Positions 54,243 through 64,000 of a stretch of 64,000 nucleotides of DNA are shown piece by piece. The position numbers were made by a program, and so were the translations under genes. The DNA lies in NCBI GenBank assembly GCA_033725935.1, contig MU867075.1, positions 124,001 to 188,000 on the forward strand. Reading direction: 5' to 3'. The notes below the pieces were generated by a model. It made no database searches and was not told where the DNA came from. It was given only the letters and a program-made list of their open reading frames with translations. The first letter of the stretch is position 1; each line of letters begins with the position of its first letter. The DNA comes from Cladorrhinum sp. PSN259. Lineage: Eukaryota > Ascomycota > Sordariomycetes > Sordariales > Podosporaceae.

Positions 54243-57200
54243 ATTTGAGCGGGGAGTCGGAGTTTGGGGAAATATAGCTAAGGGTGAGGGGGAGGCAAAA
54301 TCCATCTGATGTTTTCATGCATCCATGAATAAGTGTAACTGCTGCATTGAGAATGACGGCGGACCGAACACTCGGCATAAGGGCATTATGTCGTGTGTCG
54401 TGTGTCGTCCTCTGTTGTCCTGTTGTGCCTCGTGAAGTGGATTTCTGGAAGCCCCTATCCTGTTGTGTTTCTGATCTGGTTGCGCAAAGCATTCCTGGAG
54501 ATTCTGGTTCGGGCTCATCCCTCGGAGAATTTCCTACCTTACCCACCCTGTCTCTCTGGCTCCGTGTGGCTTTGATCGCTCATTCGTGGACATGGAAGAC
54601 GAATCGTGATCTTTTTGTTCACCGTTGCACTGCACACTGTCTGTCGATTTTTGAAACGGTCCTGTTTGTTCTGGCTGTGCTGTCTGTGGCAATGTGATAT
54701 GAGCTGCAGGATTACACGTTTCCATTTGTTTGAGACACTGGACCGTTACCCGTTTTTTTGTATCGGTGTCCGGTGATTTTCTAGTTCAAGGCTTGGCGGT
54801 TGTTGATGAAGGTTGATGGATTGGAGTTCAGACGAAAGAACCCCTGCACCTTGTCTGTTTCAGGTGCCGACCCCGGTCCAATTTGGTATGGAGCCACTGT
54901 GGTCAGTGCTCTTACTGTAACGCTCCTCTGCCAAGGGCGGGGGGACGTCATCAAATTCACTCAACCTTTGGTTGTGGATAGCCGTGATCGAGGCAGCTCG
55001 GGAACCAGAGATCTACTTGTCTGGATACAATTACTCCGCATAGCGTTTTGCTTCCAGACAAATATCTGCCTTTCCCGCTACTGTGAATCCTGAAGGATAA
55101 GCCTCAGACTCAGAGCCCAGAGGCAGCACATAACGAGGTGTTTAGTACTCTGTATCAGTGTATCATCGGTCTCGTATTGATCGGTGTTCTCGCTTCCTGG
55201 TTCACCCCTCTGCGCCCGTGCGCTGTTATCACTCACCCTGGAAACTCCTCCCCTGACACATCCAGCCAGACATCATGACAGTTGTCGGCGGCGATCCGTT
55301 TCTTGTCAGAGATCCGATATCCGGGGCATGGAACAGGGCGCGGTATTTCAGGCCAGTCAGAGCTAGTCTTGGACACAACAACCCATCGCGGCATCGCCAT
55401 CAACAGCCGCGGCAGGATCTTGTTGTTGCTACTCTCATTGGTTAAATGAATCGCGTTTGGCGTCCATCGGTTGCTTTCATTGCATATACAGTAGTGCATG
55501 ATGCATGCAGCTGCTCAGGAATCACTTCCTGACACGGCGTGGACTGTGCCAGTCTCTGGGGTCTTCATCAGACCTGGTTGGCCCGAACTGCGAAAGCTTG
55601 TCGCCGCTGGGCTTGCATATGCATCAGATATAGACGCCTCGTATCAGGAATGTGTGGAAAGGGCGCGCATTTATTGCTGTCATCTGCTCACTTTCATTTG
55701 TGTCAAAAACCATCTCAAAACTGATTAGGTGCACACCCACATCCATGGACAATCCGAAAACCCCCGCACATTCCATCTAGGCCTCTTTTTTGGTTTTTGA
55801 CGATGTTACGGACAGGGGAAGTGAGCCGGGGCCACCGGCTTCCCCCAGATGTCATTCAGTTTAAAAAGAACGGAGATCATAATGAAGCATCCCCGACAAT
55901 ATGATTCTGGTAGATCAAACTCATCAACCTCTTAAAAAGCGGCATGTGCCATAGGAGTTTCGACGGGATGGAAATGATGACGGAATGCGGATCGAACCTT
56001 TCCTTTTCATCCATCTTTCCGTGACCTTGCAGGCCTTTCTGATCTGGCCCGGCCCCTCCACACTCCCTTCCGCTTCTTATTATGTCCCTGCAGGTTCGGT
56101 TAGACTGTAACGCCACCCAAAGTCTTGACCTCCTGTTCGTCTTCTCGCCTGATGTTTAAATGACAGGCAGTGAGTGTGGAAGGAAGGTGCCGCGTGGGGT
56201 TGATATCGGACTGGGACCTTCCAGTGGAGGTTAGGGAGCTACCTGTGTCCATGAATGTTCGCTTATCGCCCAAACTTTGCGTCGGCTTTTCTTGCGAGAG
56301 AGATCAGATCCGGAATCGATGAATTGGGCAAATCCGATTTCTACGGCGAGTTTGCTATCTAGACCATCTTTTTACACGTCTACGCCTTGTATATACAGCA
56401 TTTGTCTAGATTCAAAGTAATGCCCACGAACCCCTGAAATCAGTGCTTACCGCAAAAGGAATAGCGGGTATGTACAACCTCTACGGCGCTATAAATTGGG
56501 ACGACAAAAAGCCACGCGGGTGGCGGCTTGCTCTTTTGCAGCAGACATGGATGTGCTCAAACAAGCAACTGGCGCGACGAGCATCTCACCAACCACCTCT
56601 TCTTTGGTTGCGCATCTTTGCACCCCTTCGTCATGACAAGGTAACCACGGATTCAAGTTGGTGCTCACCAGGATGCAGTGTATCTTACTTGTACAAGCGA
56701 GCCCCTAACATTTCGGTCGGGAATTCCTTCCAGAAGGCCAATGTTCGGTTGCGAGCCAAGAGCCAGAAAAGGACCCGGCCGTTTGGCTGAACTCATCTTC
56801 TTTGCAATGGATAGATGAAGGCACTTCTCAAAAGCATTGAATAGAGCGGCACACGCTTGGCCGAGGGTCTCTTGGTCATGCGCAAGAATGGCGACGATAT
56901 TGGGTTACAATCAGCACCGTCATCCTCTCGGCAGGCTTTCCCGACCGTTCTGGGAGAGATGGCGTTGAAACTACTGCTTGTTGACTGTCCACGTCCGATG
57001 CAAGCAGCATGCAGGCACGCGCCAGGGTACAGCTTGCCCCTCTTAAACAGATGCACTCTGGAACTGTGTGATATTCCTCGGACTTTTGCATGCAATATTC
57101 TCATGTTTCTGGACAGGAACGGACTTGAGGCTCTCCGGCGAACACAAAAAGAAAAGAGACAAGCCTTGTCAAGTCGAGTGTGCCGGGGGTGCCCAAAGAA

Positions 57201-58061
57201 AAAAAGCAAAGTCCCACGGTCCCCGGCTCCACGATGCCAACGCCCCCTTCCTGCTCCACTGGCGGCCCCTCGTCCCCCCTCCATCACAGTCGCATCAAAG
57301 TGGTATCCTTGTTCTGCAGCACCGCAGCCTGGGTGGACAACGCAAGATGTGCTCTCGCTCGAGCCGGCGCAGCCAAGTTGAGGGTTGACATTAATATCGG
57401 CCGCTGGCACTGCCTGGGGTCGTCCAACTGATAGTCCTGGTTCCATGTTGTTTACCTGCACTCCGGCTGCTGCGGTTGCTTGGCCTGCGTCTTCTTGCTT
57501 CAAGCAGCAGCACGATACGGGACGCAGTGCGCCACAAGTCTCTGTCTGCTGTTGACACTCTTTTATCCCTTCATCTTTCCTCTTGTCGACCGAGATCCTC
57601 TCTTGTCATCAGCCGGCATACAGCCCGTCCCACCGCAGCCTTGAACGGCCACTTACACGTACAGCCTGCTAGCTGCGACCCGCCTGAGCTCTCTGATTGA
57701 ACCGCCACCCCAACACCAATGCAGGACCTGTCAACCTGACAAGGACCGATTCGCTGAAGTCTTGACGCATCCAGGAAGGAGCCGCATTGCTGGCCATGTG
57801 GAACTAGCAACGGTGAAACGTTGAAGAAGGGAAACTGTCCCACTGGCATCTGGGAATACAGGGTTCGACCCTCTTTTTAACACTCGACGAATAGACGAAT
57901 CCACGACTCAGGCGCCCGTTGTGCTTCAGATGGCTTGGGGATGTTTCGGTGCTGCCAAATTTATCAGCCTCCTTCGTCCATTATTCTTTTCGAAACTTTC
58001 TTTCATTCACAATATTTCGCCGTCATCGATATAAATTTTGTAGTAAACTGCGCCGATCAAT
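54243..58061. other. 3.8-kb gene-free region
   Basis: Between two plus-strand genes. The longest frames, 56793-57503 (-) and 56857-57381 (+), lie opposite each other and contain no motif; neither looks real. A B-box-like GGGTTCGACCC at 57860-57870 was checked and rejected as a tRNA. Confidence 0.5.
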
Positions 58062-60708
58062 ATGCCGAGCATATTCGGAAAATCCGGGTCCGGGGCGTCA
58101 CCCAGCCGTGCCAAGACCGGCCGGTCAATCCGGGGCACTATCTCCGGTCCGATCCCGATTCCCAGTCCTGACGATGACGACGAGTTTCCAATTCGAAAAC
58201 CAGGGTCTGCAAGATTACCAACATTTCCCGATGATGAGTTCCCGATCAGAAGACCAGGAACAGGGATTGCCACACCATTACCGTTGGCAGAAGGAGCATC
58301 ATCTTCTTCCTCGGACGACCAGCTTCAGCACCAGGAGCAGCAGCAGCAGCAACAGCCTGATGATGCTGGAAAAGGAAGCCAATTAGGAAGTGTACTTGAG
58401 CCAAGGCAAGCAAGTCCTACAGATTTGTCTCAGGACATTGTGCCAGAACAGCCCTCAAACCCACCTCCAGCGCCCCCATCTATCGCAAGTACACCTGCGA
58501 ACCCAGCATCTCGACCAACGTCGAGATCACCACAAAACCAGACCTCTACGAGACGGAGCTCACCAAACGCAATCTCGCCCTCGCGAGGATCGCCACCTGC
58601 ACGGAGGGCAACGAATCCAGCCCTCGGCACACTCAGATATTCAACCATTAGTGATGCTCCAAGCAAACACACAACGCAAAGCCGGGACGCTCCGCAGAGA
58701 AAGAAATCAACCCTGAGATCGGCTCTGGGAAGGTTATTTGGCCGCGGTAAAAAGAAAAATGGCAGCAGCAACAACCGGGATACGATTATTGAGGCGAACC
58801 CGGAGGCTGAGGAGGCATTGAGCTCAGTCACCCAACATAGAAGCGTAAGAATTATCTTCTTTCTCGTGCAATGAGAATTTATCTAGGGTTCAGAATATAA
58901 GACTAAAATTAAGTTAACTATAGGATCCTGTTTCACTCACAAGGCCACCTACCCAAGTATCGCCTAAGCGGACGGCCTCTCTCCCTATAAATGAGCTTGA
59001 CCGTCCCTTGAGGTCACACTCGATTGGTCCTGATGATATCATGGCTATTGAGAGCGTTCGCAACTCTCTTCAACTTCAGGCCGAAGGAGGTTCTATCACA
59101 GGGACTGCGGGTCGCCGACGAGCCGCAACCACCACCAGCCGTATGATGTTCCAAAAGCGGATGAAGAATCCTGAATGGGGCGCGGGATTGTCTCCTAGGC
59201 CCTCCAGCGCCCAAGGTCGTGGCGCCAGCCAGCAAGGAGCACATGCAGAGTCTGATGATCCAAATGAAATTGGCCGCGCCATTACCAGTGACAGCGGCAG
59301 CGGTTTCCGTCGACGGTCTAGAAGTCTGTCTGGACTTCAAGATTTTGCCAACACCAGACAAATCGGTCGCCGCAGGAGTGATGAGATACGTTTTTGGCGC
59401 GAGTCATATGATCCGTCGGGACTTATGTCACCAATGTCGTCAAATGCGCCAGAAGACATTGATGATACTGCTATGGTCGATGCTAGTGTGCCTGACAGTC
59501 CCGCGGTTGAGATGCCTCCGAAGACGCCTCCGCAGCCATTCAACTTTGGTTTGCTTTCCAAGGAGATGGTTGGCATGAAGATTACTTCAGCGGCGAACAT
59601 GGATACACGTCTTGTGGGACTCGAATCTCGCACTCACAAGTTGGAACGGGTGGTGAATCAGCTGTGTCACTCCGTGCCTGGGTTTAAGGCGCCGTTTGGC
59701 GAGACAGCATCTTCTTCCTCTCAGATTGATCTGCGGTCGTCCAAAAGAGGAACACAAACGTCGTTCGCTTTCACGAGCGGTGCTCCTCCATCGATACCTG
59801 CAATGTACAATCCAATCCCGGCGACCTCGCTGCGCCCCAGTAGTTCACGGAGGTCTTTGGAGACGGATACAGTCTCGCAGGTATCGTTTGGAGAGGCTCC
59901 TACGTTTATTGGATCTCTTCATCCGCCTTCTTCCTCAGCAACTCAAGCTCACTCCTTGACTGCCACCGCGCCGGCTGTAGTTCAGCCCCCGCCACTTAAC
60001 CGGCCAAATTCGAACTCGACGGTACGTGGTGCTGCTAGCCTTCCTACGATGGGTCGTGGTGAGGTGTCTGGAAGGAGTAGCACGAGTGTCAGCGATGACC
60101 ACCTTACCACGACGCAGCTCAGAGCAGAGCTCGAGATTGAGCGTGCGGCTCGGCAGGATCTGGAAGCGCAGGTCAAGAAGTTATCGGAACGCCTCAACAC
60201 TCTATCGTCAACCGTGTTCGCGATGGTGAGAGGGCCATCCGAGTCGAGATCGGCTGAGAGGTTGGGTCCGCCTTCGGTTACATCCCTTGGCGGGGGAGCG
60301 CCAAACTCCTCGCCATTACTGATACCACCCAAGATGCTGGTTGTTCCTCCTGCTCCTGTTCCGCAGCGACAGTTATCTGTTTTTGACGAGTCTGATTCCG
60401 ACGACGAGGGGGATGATGACGACGAAGTGGATGAAGAAAAGAGAGAGCTGATGGACTTGGAGGAAACGTTTCCCACGGAAACAACTGTCGCGGCCGCCGA
60501 TGATGATGATTTGACGGAAGATGACTTTGTGACGCCGAGCGAGAATCAACCTCCTGCTGAAGGAGGGATAATAGGATTCAAGTATGGTGCTTTTGGTGAG
60601 GAGCTGAGGCCTGATGATTTGGTCGATGATGATGGGAGGAAGAAGGCGGCCAGGACCTTGAGTTTAAGTCAGTTGACTCTTGGGAAGGGACAGCAGAATC
60701 AGATTTGA
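58062..60708 (+). CDS. Large Ser/Pro-rich protein of unknown function
   Basis: Two exons, 58062-58844 and 58924-60708, encode 855 residues; intron 58845-58923 is GT..AG. The N-terminus, MPSIFGKSGSGASPSRAKTG, is followed by two copies of a DDEFPIRxPG motif (about residues 39-66), a Gln run, and a basic block (KKSTLRSALGRLFGRGKKK) that could bind membrane or act as a nuclear signal. The second exon has RSHSIGP- and RRSRSLSG-type sites resembling basophilic kinase/14-3-3 motifs, a conserved-looking FNFGLLSKEMVGMKIT segment, a coiled coil at about residues 630-670 (LRAELEIERAARQDLEAQV), and an acidic C-terminus (DESDSDDEGDDDDEVDEEKR). I do not recognise the family; a signalling or cytoskeletal scaffold is a guess. 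Confidence 0.75.
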
Positions 60709-61913
60709 TAGGTCTGAAGGGTGGTAGTGGTGGTGGTGTGACTTGTGTGTCTGTGTGTCTTTCATGAGGGTATGATTGATACGGCCGATATTTCATGCGG
60801 GACAATTGTTACGCACGAGGGATTATTCTGCCACTTTCCTTCCCTTGAAGGATTAGGAGTTTGGGGTTGCTTAAGTTTATTCCCGCGACGCATTTACATG
60901 GCGATTTTGTGTTTATTTTGTTCTCGTTTTTTGAGGGGGGAAAGATTTTTTTCTGTGGGATAAAAATCTCTGTTGTAATGGAGGCTAGCTAGCTACTCTG
61001 TCTTCTCTCTTTTCGACTTTTATTTTGTACATATAGTTTTTATATCCTACCTTTTCTTTGGTGGTATCTGAGCGTTTTTTTCTTTTTCTTTTAGGTTTTC
61101 TTTCTTGTTATATTAGATACCCTTCCAGGATGAAAAGTGGTAGTAGTGGTGGTGGTGTTGTGTTGTTGGAATTTTGAGGTGGAAAATCCAAGAGTTTCAA
61201 TCTGCATCACTTACTTATGGCTTTCAGGTTTGTTTTTGGCTCTTATGTTTTATTCCTTGGTCTAACTTGCTCCGTGTTTTTCGTCAATTTTCTCAGCTGA
61301 ATTGGGAACTATTGTAGGAGGAAATGACGATATGCTTTACTGCTTTATTGTTTGCCAGGTTATACCTATTCACTTGCGGAGGGCTTGCTCCTCCCTCCTC
61401 CTCTTCTTGTTTTTATTGATCGTTTTATATTGCCATACATCATTAAAACTATTTGCATGACGTCCTGCGTTTTTTTATCGAAACTGGGAAGGCGTCATGA
61501 ATGTTATAACGGAATGTGCTTGTCATCCTTTAACTACCGCCCGGAGTTTGCTTACCTACATGACCTTGGCCGACTAGTTAGTTAGTTGTCTGCATCGCCG
61601 TCATGCGCAAATGAAAAGGGGGTAGGTACTGTAAATACATAGTAAGCAGTAACAGCTGTTGATACGTACCCCGCCAGTGATTGCTTGCCGGTTTCCTTAA
61701 TCAAAAGGCGACGACCAACCCCTGAATGCCTTCGGGTGCTTCAAATCACAGAGCCCGCTCAACACTCACTTCATATTATCCAGAAACAAAAAGACATGAC
61801 ATAAACCCATACAACAAGCCATTTCTCTCATACATACATACAATACATCCATAAATACAAAACACCTTTATTCAAACCCGCCAATACCACAACAAAACCA
61901 TCACTTTATATAC
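60709..61913. other. Convergent 3' region
   Basis: Between the 58062 gene and the aldehyde dehydrogenase. T-rich near 60890-61110, with a GTGGTG-type repeat at about 61137-61160. No recognisable coding. Confidence 0.5.
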
Positions 61914-63418
61914 TTAAAACTTATAAGTAATAGTCTTGGTCCTAACCCACTCGCCCATACCATAAGCGGTATTAAACCGCCCATAACCGCTCGCCTTGGC
62001 ACCGCCATGAGGTAGAGCACTCTCATCGTGCACAGTCATGTTGTTGATGTGCACAGCACCGGTCTCGATCTCCTTCGCGAACCTCAATCCCCTCCTCAAA
62101 TCCTCGGTGAAGACGGCAGAAGTCAAGCCGTACTCGGTGTCATTTGCAATCTCGAGGGCTTCCTCCTCTGAAGAAATCTCATAGATCGCTACGGAAGGAC
62201 CAAAAGATTCGGTCTGGTAGAGGTCCATTTCCTTGTTCGCGTTGGAGAGGACGACGGGACGGATGTGAGTCTGAACGGGGAGTTCCTGAGTATTGGGGTC
62301 GGAGCCGTAAAGGAGGGAAGCGCCCTTGGAGATAGCGTCCGCGATGAGTGCCTTGTTCTTCTTGACTGCCAGGGCGTTGATAAGGACGGGGACGTTGTTC
62401 TTGAAGTCGAAGATGGTGTCGATGGCCTTGACGAGTTTCTGCTCAAACTCGGCGCGGACATTCTTGTGAACAAGGATTCGCTCAGTTGACATGCAGATCT
62501 GGCCAGAGTTCAAGAACGAGCCGAGAGCGCACTGGGCCGCTGCGTTGTCAAGGTCTGCGTCCTCCCACACGATGGCGGGGGCCTTGCCGCCCAACTCGAG
62601 AAGGACGGGCTTCAGGTTCTCGCCTGCAAGTTTGCCAATGATGCGGCCGACTCCGGTGCTGCCGGTGAAGTTGATTTTCTTGACGGCGGGGTCCGCAATG
62701 AGTGCTTGAGTGATTGCTGGGGCATTGACGGGCTCGTGAATGATGCAGTTAAGAACGCCAGCGGGGAGACCGGCCTCGTGGAACACAGAGCAGAGTCCCC
62801 ACATTGTGCGAGGGCAAGCCTCGGAGCCCTTGAGGATGGCGGTGTTGCCGGCTGCAATAGGGAAGAGAACTGAGCGGATGCCGAGGATGTATGGGGCGTT
62901 CCTGGCGGCAATGTTAGTCTTGACACAGAATTATCAAACGAGAAGAAGAATTACCATGGGGCAATAGCGAGAACGACACCAAAGGGCTCCTTGACGATCA
63001 TGGCACCGACCTCGGGGTCTGCGGTGATGGGGATGGTACCCTCGAGGGTTCTGATTCTGCCACCGATATCTAGAAGGAAATCGATGGCAACACCAATGTT
63101 GAAGTCGGCCCACTGACGAGGGCAGCTGGTCTCGTCGATCATGTACTGTCCAAGCTCTTCCCTCCTGCGCTCAAAGATTTCTGCGGCCTTCATGAAGATG
63201 TCCCGGCGGGCCTTGGGCAGGACCTTCTTCCATGTCTTGAAAGCATTGCTGGCGGCCTCCACAACAGCCTTAACCTCTGTCTGAGTTGCGCTGCCAGACT
63301 GATGGACCACCTTGCCGGTTGCTGGTTCGATAACGTCAAACTTCTTCTCTGGTTGATACTCCTCGCCGTTGATCCAGAAGGGGACCGAATAGCTCTCAGC
63401 AGCGGTAGTAGCAGGCAT
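61914..63418 (-). CDS. Aldehyde dehydrogenase, vanillin/salicylaldehyde type
   Basis: Two exons, 63418-62955 and 62901-61914, encode 483 residues, the usual length. The 53-bp intron splits the codon of Trp155 in APWNAPY. NAD+-dependent oxidation of an aldehyde to its acid. Active-site residues are all present: Asn156 (APWNAPY), Glu257 (LLELGGKAPAIV) and Cys291 (SGQICMSTERI); the dinucleotide turn is FTGSTGVGR (about 232-241). The acyl region ESFGPSVAIY and the C-terminal HGGAKASGYGRF are also intact. The sequence pattern is closest to vanillin and salicylaldehyde dehydrogenases used in aromatic breakdown, but substrate cannot be fixed from sequence. The ATG at 63418 (MPATTAAESY) is used because further upstream the frame has no ATG. 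No targeting signal, so cytosolic. Confidence 0.92.
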
Positions 63419-64000
63419 GGTGGGCGGATATGTGGTGGCGGAAGAACGCAAAAACGGAGGACGGAAGCAAGGTACAGTCTGGGGTATCAAGAAAAGGACA
63501 ATGGAACAACGATGATAGGTCGGGGGATGTGGGAGGAAAGTGTGAATAAAAGCAAACAAGATGGATAATTTAGTGGATCATCCCCGGAACGGGGCCTCGA
63601 CGATGTCGGGGATCCAAGTCAGCTCTCGTCGGGATGTGGGTATGGAAGAGAAGCCATCTGGCCCCGGATGGACTGCCGTGTCGATATTCCGGGGGCCAGA
63701 CAAACTGCTTAAATAGGGATCATGCATGATACCCATAACCCAGGGGAGCGGTTGGGTACGTATGTAGATGGCATGTTCCTGTCGATCATGTCTCGTTGCT
63801 TTCTCCCTTTCAGGTACGTATGTGTAATATCACCGATATTATTTCCTTCTTCTGAATCACTGCTAGACTCTCCATGAGAATCAAGAATTGCCATGTTCAT
63901 CCTGCAGAATAAATCGCAAGGGTCCCCTTACAGATTGACGTTTTGTATGGGGGCAAACTCCAAATCCACCCCCATCGACAACCCCTCTTTGCGGGGTCCT
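63419..64000. other. Upstream region of aldehyde dehydrogenase
   Basis: Promoter region of the minus-strand gene. A short frame at 63709-63900 (-) has no recognisable content. Nothing else seen to the window end. Confidence 0.45.

Noticed and set aside
55985..56090. GGTTCGATCC on the minus strand as a tRNA T-loop
   Set aside because: No A box or cloverleaf could be drawn around it.
56793..57503. 236-codon frame (-) overlapped by a 174-codon frame (+)
   Set aside because: Both frames are open over the same DNA, contain no motif, and have Cys/Arg/Ser-rich random-like composition.
57855..57875. tRNA B-box-like GGGTTCGACCC followed by a T run
   Set aside because: No acceptor stem, anticodon arm or matching A box at the right distance upstream.
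63419..63559. N-terminal extension of the aldehyde dehydrogenase
   Set aside because: The upstream frame has no ATG; its apparent start is TTG. MPATTAAESY at 63418 is the natural start.

Overview
The window is nuclear DNA from a filamentous ascomycete (Pezizomycotina; a Sordariomycete or Leotiomycete fits best, but the species cannot be named from sequence alone). Reasons: short introns of about 50-110 bp with GT..AG ends and CTRAC-like branch points, long gene-poor intergenic stretches rich in pyrimidine tracts, and fungal families such as the Zn2Cys6 regulator PRO1/ADV-1, SHR3, MIC26/27 and the thiamine pyrophosphate carrier Tpc1. I assembled 20 protein-coding genes, most with introns placed by hand from splice signals and reading phase. 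I found no convincing tRNA, rRNA, CRISPR array or intact mobile element.

Layout. 0-10.2 kb is gene-dense: the 3' part of an ALY/REF mRNA export adaptor, a 6-phosphogluconate-dehydrogenase-like protein, a conserved protein with a mitochondrial-type N-terminus, a 74-residue acidic protein, and a 1,317-residue F-box/beta-propeller-like protein ending in a CaaX box. 12-19 kb holds an APN1-type AP endonuclease with a possible mitochondrial presequence and a SAM-PH scaffold protein of the Boi/Pob1 type. 19.1-28.4 kb is a 9.3-kb gene desert leading into pro1/adv-1 (28.4-30.5 kb), a regulator of sexual development and cell fusion. 31.9-41.8 kb is rich in mitochondrial genes: SOD-like ribosomal protein mS42/mS43, an unknown conserved protein, Tpc1, MIC26/27 and octapeptidyl peptidase Oct1; the last two share a divergent promoter. 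43.8-54.2 kb carries a Cys-rich membrane sensor-like protein, SHR3, a pyridoxal-reductase-type aldo-keto reductase, a DUF202 membrane protein and the SF1 helicase Hcs1/SMUBP2. 58-63.4 kb has a large low-complexity protein of unknown function and a vanillin/salicylaldehyde-type aldehyde dehydrogenase.

No gene cluster of a new biosynthetic or defence type is present. The best leads are the predicted prenylated F-box protein, the in-frame N-terminal extension of APN1 with presequence character, the desert upstream of pro1 with a clustered GGGCAAAT motif and related degenerate repeats, a GC-AG intron, and a conserved gene whose open frame extends well upstream of its first ATG.
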